From Alphaproteobacteria bacterium (GTDB taxonomy: Bacteria > Pseudomonadota > Alphaproteobacteria > Rhizobiales > Devosiaceae): DNA of 64,000 nt. Below are positions 48,161-56,256 of the stretch, piece by piece. Made by a program: the position numbers and the translations under genes. Every line of letters begins with the position of its first letter. Position 1 is the stretch's first letter. Below the pieces are notes generated by a model. It was given only the letters and a program-made list of their open reading frames with translations. It was not told where the DNA came from and searched no databases. The stretch is taken from positions 124,001 to 188,000 of the forward strand of contig JAHJWO010000046.1 in the NCBI GenBank assembly GCA_018828145.1, in the 5' to 3' direction.

Positions 48161-49348
48161 TCAGGAAACCAGCGCCTGGGCTGGTACGATCAGGGCGGCG
48201 CGGGCGGCGTCGCGCTTGGTGGCAATCGCGCGGTCGGTCGCGAAGATGGCGGTTACCGTGCGCGTAAAGGCATCGGCGGAAGCCAGCAGATCGAGGCGGT
48301 TGGCAGCGTCGATCTGGGCGCGATCAGCGGCATCGATGACACTCTCGCCATGCAGCGCCCCCAGGATTGCGCCAGCCATCACCCCGATGGAATCGGTGTC
48401 CCGGCCCGAATTGATGCCGTCCTCGATGGAACGCCGGAAATTCCCGTCATTGAGCAAGCAGAAGCCCAGCGCGAGAGGCAGTTCTTCGATGGCCTGCAAG
48501 CGGCTCGGGCGATAGGCATCGGTGGGTCGCCCGACCTTTTCGGGCATGTGATTGACGTCGTCGCCCATCACAGAATAGCGGGCGATCACGCTGTGGAAGG
48601 CGTCGCAGGCGCCGGCATGGTCGGTGCCGCTGGCGCGCAGGGCACGCGCCGTTTCGGCTATGGCTATGATGGCCGTGCGCGTACCGTCCTTGGCGAGCCC
48701 GATGACGGTGTCGACGATGGCGTCGATCGTTGCGCCAGGCACGAAGGCCGCGGCAACGGCTGCGGCCATTACGCCGGCGGCCTCGAGGCCATAGCTCTCC
48801 TGATGGCCGGCGGCAAAGGCGATGGCCTCGTCATAGGCCGCCTTCGGATCGGCGGCGTTCACTACGCCGACCGGAGCGATATACATCGCAGCCCCGCAGT
48901 TGACCATGTTGCCGATACCGCCCTGGCGGGGGTCGCAACTGGAAAGCTGGTGGCGCTGGAAAATCCATTTTTCGGGGTAGAACAGGCGGTCGATCAGCAT
49001 CGCTTCGCGTTGCAGCTCGGGTACCCACCGCTTGATCCAGGCGATCTGGCGCACCATGCCGTCGGCCATGTCCCAGGCGTCAAGATGCCGGCGCGTATCG
49101 GCATATATGTCCATCATCGCCAGCGTCATCAGCGTGTCGTCGGTGACGATGCCGTCGCCCCGTACGCGGTGGTTTCGCTGCTCGGGCGGCAGGTCCATCT
49201 TGTGCCAGCGCGTCATCACGGAGGTCACCCGACCGTAGCGCTCGCGGATCTGGGCGGCGGAGAGCTTTTCCACCGGCGCACCGAGCGCATCGCCCAATGC
49301 AATGCCATGCAGCATGCCGCGAATGCGAGATTGGAGGGATTGGGTCAT
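48161..49348 (-). CDS. ADP-ribosylglycohydrolase-family protein
   Basis: A 395-residue cytoplasmic protein of the ARH/DraG family (COG1397-like). The N-terminal GMLHGIALGDALGAPVE block, the metal site GIVTDDTLMTLAMMD (Asp70, Asp71, Thr72) and the second site SGRDTDSIGVMAGAILGALHG give a complete two-metal centre. It lies directly next to a second, larger family member in a transporter operon, so its substrate is more likely an imported N-glycoside than a modified protein. No partner ADP-ribosyltransferase is encoded nearby. Confidence 0.88.
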   Translation of the reverse strand: MTQSLQSRIRGMLHGIALGDALGAPVEKLSAAQIRERYGRVTSVMTRWHKMDLPPEQRNHRVRGDGIVTDDTLMTLAMMDIYADTRRHLDAWDMADGMVRQIAWIKRWVPELQREAMLIDRLFYPEKWIFQRHQLSSCDPRQGGIGNMVNCGAAMYIAPVGVVNAADPKAAYDEAIAFAAGHQESYGLEAAGVMAAAVAAAFVPGATIDAIVDTVIGLAKDGTRTAIIAIAETARALRASGTDHAGACDAFHSVIARYSVMGDDVNHMPEKVGRPTDAYRPSRLQAIEELPLALGFCLLNDGNFRRSIEDGINSGRDTDSIGVMAGAILGALHGESVIDAADRAQIDAANRLDLLASADAFTRTVTAIFATDRAIATKRDAARAALIVPAQALVS

Positions 49349-49408
49349 GACGCTTCGACTTTCATTCCGGTTGTGCCATCGGGCCTATGGACGATGGTTC
49401 AGTCGATA

Positions 49409-49520
49409 CCCTCCCCATTGCAGGGAGGGATCTGGGGGTTGGGGGTTCCGGCTTCTCCACCGTTGGGAGATCGTGGATGGTTCAGAACCCCCACCCACCC
49501 CCTCCCGAAGGAGGGGTTCT
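49409..49520. repeat. Palindromic intergenic repeat with two hairpins
   Basis: CCCTCCC/GGGAGGG around a seven-base loop (49409-49429) is followed by CCCCTCC/GGAGGGG around CGAA (49499-49516). A longer-range AGAACCCC/GGGGTTCT can compete. On the minus strand the second loop is the stable TTCG. Related elements lie at 62260-62335 and 63730-63766. It separates the binding-protein gene from the first ADP-ribosylglycohydrolase gene and may act there like the intercistronic hairpins of the other operons. Confidence 0.6.
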
Positions 49521-49532
49521 GGGCACTTGTTC

Positions 49533-50966
49533 CTAGTCGCCCAGCACTGTCGCCGCGTATTCAGCCATGCGCTGGCCACCAGCGGCGTTGTACTCGCTCA
49601 CGAATGTGTCCCACTGGTCGAGCGAAGCCTCGCCGGTGATGAACCGGGCGACCCAGGAGCGATAGACCTGCTCGGCCGCGTCCACATCGGCTGCATAGTC
49701 GGCCGGCCAGACGAAGGCATTGTCGGCGGTGAAGTCAGCCTTGATCGTGTCGAGCGCAGACTGCGCCGTGGGCGACAGCAGAGCCGTCGGCGGAGTCCAG
49801 TTGGCGGCATTGAAGAAGCGCGCATACCAGGTCGAGATCTGGTCGGTGAAGGTTACCGCGCCATCAGCGCCCACCGTGTGGTGCACATCCGCAAAACCCA
49901 TGCGGTCGATATCCTGGCCTTCCTTGGAGGCCATGAAATCGAGAACGGCAAAGGCCTCTTCCTTGTGCTCGGAGAGCGACGACATCGCCCAGCCGCGGGC
50001 TTCCTTGGATACGTCGACGGCTGCGAGCCCCTGGCCACCAGGGCCGGAGGGAACAGGCAGCAGGGCCAGCTCGATGTTTTCGCCGGGATGGGCCTGACGC
50101 ATCTTGCCGGCATAGATGTCAATGACTTCCGGCGACGAGCCGAAGATCACCCCAGCCTTGCCGGTGTAGAACTTGTCTTCCTTCACGTCGAACGTGTTGG
50201 TCACATATTCCCTGTCGTAGAGACCCTTCTCGGCCAACCGGGCGTAAAACTCGATCTTGGCCTTTTCCGCATCCGTGACGCGGGCATTGACCCAGGCTCC
50301 ATCGGCATTCTTCATCCAGGTGCCGGTGATGCCGAAGGCCTGGTTGAAGACGGAGTCGAGCTCGGTGGTGTTGCCAAAGCCGGTGAGGCCAAGCGTGTTG
50401 CCGGGCGTGCCGTCGCCATCGAGGTCGGCGTCGTGGATGGCCTGGAACAGGGCCTCGTATTCTTCCACCGTGGTCGGGGCCGCAAGACCCAGCTGGTCCA
50501 GCCAATCCTGGCGCATCACCGGCTGGGGCGCACGCGGCGGATAGACATAGAGCAGGTAGGGATAGTTGGCGAGGCGCTCCACGTTATGCGGCCACAGCGC
50601 CGCCTTGATGTGCTCGGACTTTTCGATCCAGGGATTGAGGTCTTCGAGGATGCCCTGCTCGGCCATCTTCTGGTCGCCCCCCTGGAAGTAGATGATGTCG
50701 GGAATATCGCCCGACAGCAGCATCACGCCGAGCGCATCGACATAGGCCGACGTGCCGCCGGGCAGGTCGATGGTCTGGATGTCGATGTCGTGGCCCTGGG
50801 CCTTGAGCGCGGCCTCGATGGCCTCGATCTCCTTGACATCGTCAGGGTTGGTGGTGAGCAGGTCCTTGCTGACCAGCCGGATCGTGGTCTGGGCGAAGGC
50901 CGGTGCGGCAAGCGCCCCCAGCGTGGCGATGGCGGTTGTCGCCAGCAGCAGTTTCTTCAGCGTCAT
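49533..50966 (-). CDS. Extracellular solute-binding protein of an ABC transporter
   Basis: Periplasmic receptor of 477 residues with a signal peptide (MTLKKLLLATTAIATLGALA, cleavage after AFA near residue 25) and a large type-1 extracellular solute-binding domain (LSGDIPDIIYFQGGDQKMAEQG, YVYPPRAPQPVMRQDWLDQLGL, AGVIFGSSPEVIDIY). It resembles LplA/YtcQ-type receptors that go with the YteP/LplB permeases used for oligosaccharides. ATG at 50966 follows GGAGGAG; the longer frame adds only a polar leader. Probable ligand: an oligosaccharide or glycoconjugate. Confidence 0.92.
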   Translation of the reverse strand: MTLKKLLLATTAIATLGALAAPAFAQTTIRLVSKDLLTTNPDDVKEIEAIEAALKAQGHDIDIQTIDLPGGTSAYVDALGVMLLSGDIPDIIYFQGGDQKMAEQGILEDLNPWIEKSEHIKAALWPHNVERLANYPYLLYVYPPRAPQPVMRQDWLDQLGLAAPTTVEEYEALFQAIHDADLDGDGTPGNTLGLTGFGNTTELDSVFNQAFGITGTWMKNADGAWVNARVTDAEKAKIEFYARLAEKGLYDREYVTNTFDVKEDKFYTGKAGVIFGSSPEVIDIYAGKMRQAHPGENIELALLPVPSGPGGQGLAAVDVSKEARGWAMSSLSEHKEEAFAVLDFMASKEGQDIDRMGFADVHHTVGADGAVTFTDQISTWYARFFNAANWTPPTALLSPTAQSALDTIKADFTADNAFVWPADYAADVDAAEQVYRSWVARFITGEASLDQWDTFVSEYNAAGGQRMAEYAATVLGD

Positions 50967-51054
50967 TTTAGTCTCCTCCTTGGTTTCTTGGTCTTGGTCG
51001 TTCACCGCTTGCGCGGAATTCTTGTTCACCCCGTTGGGGTGGTCGTCTGCGCTC

Positions 51055-51954
51055 TCATCCCTTGAGCGCTCCCGACATCGTTCCCTTGGTGAAGAACTTC
51101 AGGATCAGCGGGTAGATCGCCAGGATCGGCAGGATGGTGATGAAGATCATCCCGGCCTTGAGCGCGCGGATGTTGATCTGGGCCAGGCCGATATTGTTGT
51201 TGGCATTGTTGGCGCCCACGATGGCGATCTTGTCGCCTTCGATGACGAACTGCCGGAGTACGACCTGCAGCGGCCATTTGGTCTGGTCGTTGAGGTAGAT
51301 CATCGAGCGGAAGAACTCGTTCCAGTGCAGTACGAGATAAAACAGCGCGATGGTGGCGAGCGCCGGCTTGGCCAGCGGCAGCACGACCATCCAGAAGGTC
51401 TGGAACGGGTTGGCGCCATCGAGTTCGGCCGCTTCCAGCAATTCCTTGGGAATTTCCTCGAAGAAGCGGATCAGGATGATCAGGTACCAGGCGCTGATCG
51501 CCTTATACATGATCACCGACCAGGGCGTGTTGAGCAGGCCCAGGCGCTTCATGAGGAAGTAGTCCGGGATAATGCCGGGCTCGAAGACGATGGTCACCAG
51601 CACCAGGATAAAGATCAGCCGGCGCCCCGGCAGACCGGGTCGCGACATGCCCCAGGCCATCAGCGCCGTGCCGAAGACCCCGATGCACACGCTGGTGGCG
51701 GTCATCCAGATCGAGTTGAACAGACCGCGCTGCACGTTGGGATGCTGCAGCAACAGGGCCCAGACATCGATCGAAAACCCGTCGGGAATGATCGACAGAC
51801 CCGAGAAGCCGGCGACCTTGCTGGGGTCGGTGAATGACAGGGCCAGCAGATTGAGCAGTGGCTGCAGGGTGAACACCACCAGCAGCAGCAGCGTCGAGAC
51901 GATCAGCACATATTCGACCCGCTCGAGCGGCGTCCGGCGCGATTGGCTGGCCAT
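51055..51954 (-). CDS. Carbohydrate ABC transporter permease (LplC/YtcP-like)
   Basis: Inner-membrane subunit of 299 residues with about six spans, coupling loop LEAAELDGANPFQTFWMVVLPLAKP and the end KFFTKGTMSGALKG typical of YtcP/LplC proteins. Its ATG shares the A of the stop codon of the other permease. The frame stays open far upstream over the partner gene, but that part is only an overlapping shadow. Confidence 0.92.
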   Translation of the reverse strand: MASQSRRTPLERVEYVLIVSTLLLLVVFTLQPLLNLLALSFTDPSKVAGFSGLSIIPDGFSIDVWALLLQHPNVQRGLFNSIWMTATSVCIGVFGTALMAWGMSRPGLPGRRLIFILVLVTIVFEPGIIPDYFLMKRLGLLNTPWSVIMYKAISAWYLIILIRFFEEIPKELLEAAELDGANPFQTFWMVVLPLAKPALATIALFYLVLHWNEFFRSMIYLNDQTKWPLQVVLRQFVIEGDKIAIVGANNANNNIGLAQINIRALKAGMIFITILPILAIYPLILKFFTKGTMSGALKG

Positions 51955-52967
51955 CACCACACTCCCTTGCCGGTCAGGCGCTTGCTGACGAGATGGGAGG
52001 TAACGACGAGGATCATGCCGATCACCGCCTTGAACAGGCCCGCGGCCGTGGCCAGCGCGTATTCGCCCGTCGACAGCCCCATCCGGTAGACATAGGTGTC
52101 GAGGATATCGATGGCCGAAGCGTTGACGTCGTTCTGGAAGTTGATGACCTGGTTGAGGTCGGCGCTCAGGAACATGCCCATGTTGAGGATGAACAGCGTC
52201 GCAATGGTGGGGATGATGCCCGGAATGGTGACGTGCCAGATCTTCTGCCAGCGACTGGCGCCATCCATCTCGGCGGCCTCGTAGAGCGCCGGATCGATGG
52301 CAAAGATGGCTGCAAGATACAGCAGGCTGTCCCATCCAGCCGAGCGCCAGATCTCCGAGATCACCAGCACCCAGCGGATCGTGCCGGTATTGGTCAGGTA
52401 ATTGGTGGTGCCGAAGCCCATCGCCTGCTGCACCTGATTGACGGCGCCATCGGTCGGCGACAGCAGCGCGATGAACACGCCGGCAATCACCACCCAGGAC
52501 AGGAAGTGCGGCAGGTAGATCGCTGACTGGATCACGCCGCGCAGCTTGCCATTGCGCACCTCGTTGAGCAGCAGCGCCACCATGATCGGCACCGGGAAGA
52601 CGAAGAGAATCTTCATGCCCGAAATGATCAGGGTGTTGGCCAGCACCTGGTAGAAGATCGGCGACGAGAACAGCTGCTGAAAGTTCTTCAGCCCGACCCA
52701 GATATTGGGCGGAATGATGCGGACCTGCTCGAAGGCCATCTTGGCTTCCCAGATCGGCACATAGTGCCAGATGAAGAAGAACAGCAGGCCTGGCGCCATC
52801 ATGGCGTAGTACGGCCACCATTGGCGGACAGCACGCAGAAAACCACCAGCTTGCTGCAAGCTACCTGCAGGCAAACCGCCAGCATGCTGACCGCGTTGCA
52901 TGCCATCTGCGGGAACGTTCCCATCAGGTAGCGCAGCAGTAACCCGTTGTCCGTCACTGGCAACCAT
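51954..52967 (-). CDS. Sugar ABC transporter permease (LplB/YteP-like)
   Basis: Partner permease of 337 residues with a long polar N-terminus (to about residue 50), then about six spans with MAPGLLFFFIWHYVPIWEAKMAF and coupling loop YEAAEMDGASRWQKIWHVTIPGI. ATG at 52967 lies two bases after the regulator's TGA and has GGGAGGG upstream, which decides it over earlier starts. The regulator and permeases are therefore on one transcript. Confidence 0.91.
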   Translation of the reverse strand: MVASDGQRVTAALPDGNVPADGMQRGQHAGGLPAGSLQQAGGFLRAVRQWWPYYAMMAPGLLFFFIWHYVPIWEAKMAFEQVRIIPPNIWVGLKNFQQLFSSPIFYQVLANTLIISGMKILFVFPVPIMVALLLNEVRNGKLRGVIQSAIYLPHFLSWVVIAGVFIALLSPTDGAVNQVQQAMGFGTTNYLTNTGTIRWVLVISEIWRSAGWDSLLYLAAIFAIDPALYEAAEMDGASRWQKIWHVTIPGIIPTIATLFILNMGMFLSADLNQVINFQNDVNASAIDILDTYVYRMGLSTGEYALATAAGLFKAVIGMILVVTSHLVSKRLTGKGVW

Positions 52968-52969
52968 GG

Positions 52970-54025
52970 TCAGACCCTCCCTGCCCCCGCAACGCGCTGG
53001 GGTGCCGCGATCGACAGATCGGCGAGTGAGCCTCGCTCCATCAGTCGACACGGCATGTAGATGCGCCGGTGTTCCGGCTTGTGTTGTATTTCGTCGAACA
53101 GACTTTCAACGGCCTTCTCGCCGATATCCCGGCCAGGCTTTGCCACCGTGGTCAAACCCGGCCAGGCGAATTCGCCAGATGGAATGCCGTCGAAGCCCAG
53201 AATGGAAACGTCGCGCGGGCAATCGAGGCCGGCATCGCGCACCGCCATCATCGCGCCCAGCGCCATCAGGTCGTTCGCGGCGAACACTGCAAGATGGCCG
53301 ACCCGCGGCCGGTCGAGCAAACGGCGCATCGCCTGGCGACCACCTTCGACGGTATATTCGCCGTCTTCTATCGCAAGGATGGCCGGATCGACATCGCGCT
53401 CGATGCAGTGCTCATGCACCGCCCGCAGGAAGCGGGCCCGCGCCAGACGCGACTTGGGCCCCAGGATCAGTGCTGGCGCCCTGTGTCCCTTGGCCACAAG
53501 ATGGTCCAGCCCCAGTCGCACAGCCTGGGCAATGTCCGATCCGACGCTCGAAATATCGGGAAAGCGCTCGGCGCTCGAGCCGATGAAAACGCAGGGCAAA
53601 CCGAACCGGTCCAGATCGTCAAAATTGTCGGACACCGGATTGACGATGGCGCCATCGACCCGCGCCCGGCGCAGCGTCTTGAGGTGCGTTGCCTCGGCCT
53701 TGGGGTCCCAATCAGACGAAAACACCAGCAGAGACGCCCCTGCCCGAGCCGCCCGATCCTGGGCACCGCGCGCCACATCGGCCCAGAACGGATTGGCAAT
53801 ATCGGGAATCACGAGGCCAAGCATGCCGCTGCGCCCCGAACGCATGCCCACGGCGAGGTGATTGCGCTCGTAGCCCACCGAAGTCGCCGCAGCGACCACA
53901 CGCTCCCGCGTCTCGTCAGTAATATTGGACGAACCGGCCAGGGCCCGCGCCGCGGTGCTCTTGGACACCCCTGCGCGCTCGGCAACATCAATAATGGTGG
54001 GCCGACGTGTCCGGCTCTGTCCCAT
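52970..54025 (-). CDS. LacI-family transcriptional regulator, first gene of the ADP-ribosylglycohydrolase operon
   Basis: A 351-residue repressor with helix-turn-helix PTIIDVAERAGVSKSTAARAL, hinge YERNHLAVGMRSGRSGMLGLV and a type I effector domain ending with the FDEIQHKPEHRRIYMPCRL segment. ATG at 54025 is nearer a GGGATGG site; ATG 54037 adds four residues. It is cotranscribed with the transporter and catabolic genes downstream, implying autoregulation through the operator-like site at 54068. Its effector is presumably the imported glycoside or a breakdown product. Confidence 0.91.
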   Translation of the reverse strand: MGQSRTRRPTIIDVAERAGVSKSTAARALAGSSNITDETRERVVAAATSVGYERNHLAVGMRSGRSGMLGLVIPDIANPFWADVARGAQDRAARAGASLLVFSSDWDPKAEATHLKTLRRARVDGAIVNPVSDNFDDLDRFGLPCVFIGSSAERFPDISSVGSDIAQAVRLGLDHLVAKGHRAPALILGPKSRLARARFLRAVHEHCIERDVDPAILAIEDGEYTVEGGRQAMRRLLDRPRVGHLAVFAANDLMALGAMMAVRDAGLDCPRDVSILGFDGIPSGEFAWPGLTTVAKPGRDIGEKAVESLFDEIQHKPEHRRIYMPCRLMERGSLADLSIAAPQRVAGAGRV

Positions 54026-54067
54026 GATCCATCCCATGACGTCGGCCGCAACAGCTCCAAGACGTCA

Positions 54068-54100
54068 TGGGAACGTTACCGCACACATTCCATTTGTCAA
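54068..54100 (-). promoter_or_regulatory. Promoter with overlapping LacI-type operator
   Basis: On the minus strand a consensus TTGACA (54100-54095) is followed after 17 bases by AACGTT (54077-54072). That weak -10 hexamer is the centre of TGGGAACGTTACC, an imperfect CG-centred palindrome of LacI-operator form. Repressor binding would block the -10 region. The remaining gene-free stretch up to the tRNA gene (54101-54335) shows no convincing gene or RNA; only a modest CCGCCG/CGGCGG inverted repeat is visible. Confidence 0.5.
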
Positions 54101-54335
54101 CTGACACCCGTTGATAATTCCGGAAACCGCCGGGAATCAAACGGCGGCTGGCGTGGTCAACATCGCGTTTCCCGCCACAGCGCCAAAGCCTTGATCGACC
54201 ATTTGCGTATCGCGATGCGGCTCTGGATCTGTGCCCCGCAGCGTCGGAAGGATCGATGCGACCTGCCGCTGCATTCAATCAGCGCTGAATGTCGGACCAG
54301 GTGTGGACTTTGCCGATGAGGTAGGAGGTGGAAAA

Positions 54336-54425
54336 TGGCGGAGAGAAAGGGATTCGAACCCTTGAGACGGTTCCCCGCCTACACACTTTCCAGGCGTGCG
54401 CCTTCGACCACTCGGCCATCTCTCC
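54336..54425 (-). tRNA. tRNA-Ser (anticodon GGA)
   Basis: Read on the minus strand the 90 bases begin GGAGAGATGGCCGAGTGGTC and end TCTCTCCGCCA with an encoded CCA. The seven-base acceptor stem pairs fully. The anticodon loop CTGGAAA carries GGA, the long variable arm (GGCGGGGAACCGTC) is that of serine tRNAs, and the T arm contains GGTTCGAATCC. It stands alone between the LacI operon and a small membrane-protein gene, with no integrase nearby. Confidence 0.97.
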
Positions 54426-54660
54426 GCATCGCCTTGTCTCCGGTCTGGAAGGCCGGAGGGGCCGGGGTTAGCCGGCGCGAGCGAGGCGCAATATACTTAT
54501 CGCGGGCGGGGGCGCAAGGGATCACGACGCCGGGATGACAATTGTTTTTGTCGCAGGGGCCTGCCATCTTGTGAGCGAGCGGCCCGCCATGGCACAAACA
54601 AACTTGTGCACGGGGTGGAACGGGTGGGCCAGCCCCAACTTATCCCCGTCAGCACAGGGG

Positions 54661-54990
54661 ATGGGAATGCGGCTGATCCTGAGAATATTGGGCACTTGGC
54701 TGATCGGCCTGGCGCTGGTTCTGCTTGTCGTTGACGGCACCAAATCGCTGGCCGCCAATGCGGTGGTGTTCACGAGCCTGGCGGATCTGTGGATGCAGGT
54801 GCATCCGCCAAGCCTCGATGCAGTGGCCGGGTTTTTCGAGAGCCGGTTCTTTGCCGCGCTGCTCGATGCCGCACTCAAGGCGGTGCTGGATTATCCGGCT
54901 TTTGCGGTGTTCGGGCTGCCCGGAATTGCGCTGGCGCTAGCCGGGCGCGCACCGCGGCGGGAGCGTTTCCTGCGGCAGGACCAGATCTGA
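54661..54990 (+). CDS. Small hypothetical membrane protein
   Basis: A 109-residue protein with an N-terminal membrane segment (LILRILGTWLIGLALVLLVV) and a second hydrophobic stretch near the C-terminus (YPAFAVFGLPGIALALAGR), then a basic tail APRRERFLRQDQ. No catalytic motif is seen. ATG 54661 and 54667 are both possible and the preceding GGGGATGG serves the second. The reading frame extends further upstream without a good start. It precedes msrA by 57 bases on the same strand; function unknown. Confidence 0.6.
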   Translation: MGMRLILRILGTWLIGLALVLLVVDGTKSLAANAVVFTSLADLWMQVHPPSLDAVAGFFESRFFAALLDAALKAVLDYPAFAVFGLPGIALALAGRAPRRERFLRQDQI

Positions 54991-55047
54991 GCCGGGCTGT
55001 AACCTGGACGCCGGCGCGAGCGAATAGGGCTGTGAAAGGAAGATATC

Positions 55048-55710
55048 ATGTTCTTCAAATCCAAACCGACGACGATCCCCAATGCGGCCGAGGCGCTGCC
55101 GGGCCGCGACATGCAAATGCCTGTGGCGGCTGAGCATTTCGTCAACGGCCAGGCGCTCAAGGGCCCCTATCCCGAAGGCGCCGAGACGATCTATTTCGGC
55201 CTGGGCTGCTTCTGGGGCGCCGAGCGCCTGTTCTGGCAATTGCCGGGGGTGATCGTCACCGCGGTCGGCTACCAGGGCGGGGCGACGCCCAATCCGAGCT
55301 ATGAGGAAGTCTGCTCGGGCCGCACCGGCCATACCGAGGCGGTGAAGGTGGTCTATGACCCCAAGGCGATCAGCCTCGAGATGCTGCTCAAGACCTTCTG
55401 GGAAGAACATGACCCGACCCAGGGCATGCGCCAGGGCAATGATGTGGGCACGCAGTATCGCTCGGCCATCTATACGACCACGCCCGAACAGGCGGCGGTG
55501 GTGGAGCAGAGCCGGCAGGCCTATCAGGCAGCGCTGAACGCCAAGGGGCTGGGGCGAATCACCACCGAGATATCCCCGGCGGCCGAGTTCTTCTATGCCG
55601 AGACCTATCACCAGCAGTACCTGGCCAAGAATCCGCGCGGCTATTGCGGGCTGGCCGGCACCGGAGTGTCCTGCCCGATCGGGCTGGGCGTGACGGCTGC
55701 CGCAGAATAG
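55048..55710 (+). CDS. msrA: Peptide-methionine (S)-S-oxide reductase
   Basis: Repairs methionine-S-sulfoxide in proteins, using thioredoxin. 220 residues with the catalytic motif GCFWG (Cys54) inside [15 protein letters not shown], the substrate-binding GYQGG, the [11 protein letters not shown] block and C-terminal resolving cysteines in [15 protein letters not shown]. Length and motifs fit the longer MsrA form. AAGGAAGA precedes the ATG and a strong terminator follows the gene. Confidence 0.97.
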   Translation: MFFKSKPTTIPNAAEALPGRDMQMPVAAEHFVNGQALKGPYPEGAETIYFGLGCFWGAERLFWQLPGVIVTAVGYQGGATPNPSYEEVCSGRTGHTEAVKVVYDPKAISLEMLLKTFWEEHDPTQGMRQGNDVGTQYRSAIYTTTPEQAAVVEQSRQAYQAALNAKGLGRITTEISPAAEFFYAETYHQQYLAKNPRGYCGLAGTGVSCPIGLGVTAAAE

Positions 55711-55741
55711 TCACCACTGTTAACGATGAATGAATAGACTG

Positions 55742-55779
55742 AACGCCGATCCGGACACCGGGTCGGCGTTTTTCGTTTT
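55742..55779 (+). terminator. Rho-independent terminator of msrA
   Basis: A 13-base stem (AACGCCGATCCGG / CCGGGTCGGCGTT, one G-U pair) with an ACA loop is followed by TTTCGTTTT. It lies 32 bases past the msrA stop and is the clearest intrinsic terminator on the plus strand in this window. Confidence 0.9.
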
Positions 55780-55817
55780 GCCGGACCATTTCCTTGGCCA
55801 ACAGCTATCCCCCCATC

Positions 55818-56180
55818 ATGCATCGCGACGGTTTCGAGGCGTTCATCCTGACGCTGCCGAAGGCCACCCTGGTGCGCCAGTGGCGCGACGATTCCGTTGC
55901 CAAGGTGGGCGGCAAGATCTTCGCGCTGCTCGACCAAGACCCCGGCGAGGTGTGGCTCAAGGTGTCGGAGCTGGCCTACCCAATGCTGACCGAACTCGAT
56001 GGCGTGCGGCCGGCGCCATATTTCGCGCGGGCGGGGTGGGTGGCGATTTCGGCCGCCAGCCCGCTCAGCGGCGATGAGGTGGAAGCCTATATCAGGGAGG
56101 CGCATCGTCTGGTGGCTGGTAAGCTGAGCCGGAAGGTGCGGGCCGAGCTGGGGCTGGACCAGGCGGTCATCTCGCGCTGA
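55818..56180 (+). CDS. MmcQ/YjbR-like DNA-binding-domain protein
   Basis: A 120-residue protein resembling the MmcQ/YjbR family: LTLPKATLVRQWRDDSVAKVGGKIFAL, WLKVSELAYPML, APYFARAGWVAIS and a C-terminal helix with EVEAYIREAHRLVAGKLSRKVRAELGL. Members have a double-wing-like fold, with DNA binding proposed but not generally proven. ATG 55818 gives the family's usual N-terminus; a TTG at 55794 would add eight residues. It stands alone between the msrA terminator and a convergent membrane-protein gene. Confidence 0.8.
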   Translation: MHRDGFEAFILTLPKATLVRQWRDDSVAKVGGKIFALLDQDPGEVWLKVSELAYPMLTELDGVRPAPYFARAGWVAISAASPLSGDEVEAYIREAHRLVAGKLSRKVRAELGLDQAVISR

Positions 56181-56256
56181 GAGACCTCCAACCGGCCGCC
56201 CCCTGGAAGGGCGAGGAGCCGGCCGGTGGGTGGGGCGGTATGGCGCCAATGTGAAG

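Noticed and set aside
46036-49348. The two ADP-ribosylglycohydrolase-family genes as a DraT/DraG-like control or toxin-antitoxin (DarTG-like) system
   Set aside because: No ADP-ribosyltransferase or macrodomain gene is present; both genes are embedded in a transport and catabolism operon.
49409-49520. Possible CRISPR-like repeats in the cluster of CCCTCCC/GGGAGGG motifs
   Set aside because: Only inverted, not direct, repeats of seven to nine bases; no regular spacers and no cas genes in the window.
51955-52821. Extension of the LplC-like permease frame upstream over the LplB-like gene
   Set aside because: The extension overlaps the partner permease in another frame, is Arg/His-rich and has no membrane pattern; the TGATG junction gives the true start.
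54336-54425. tRNA-Ser as the attachment site of an integrated element
   Set aside because: No integrase, no repeated tRNA 3' end and no foreign-looking gene set next to it; the neighbours are ordinary chromosomal genes and an operon typical of the rest of the window.
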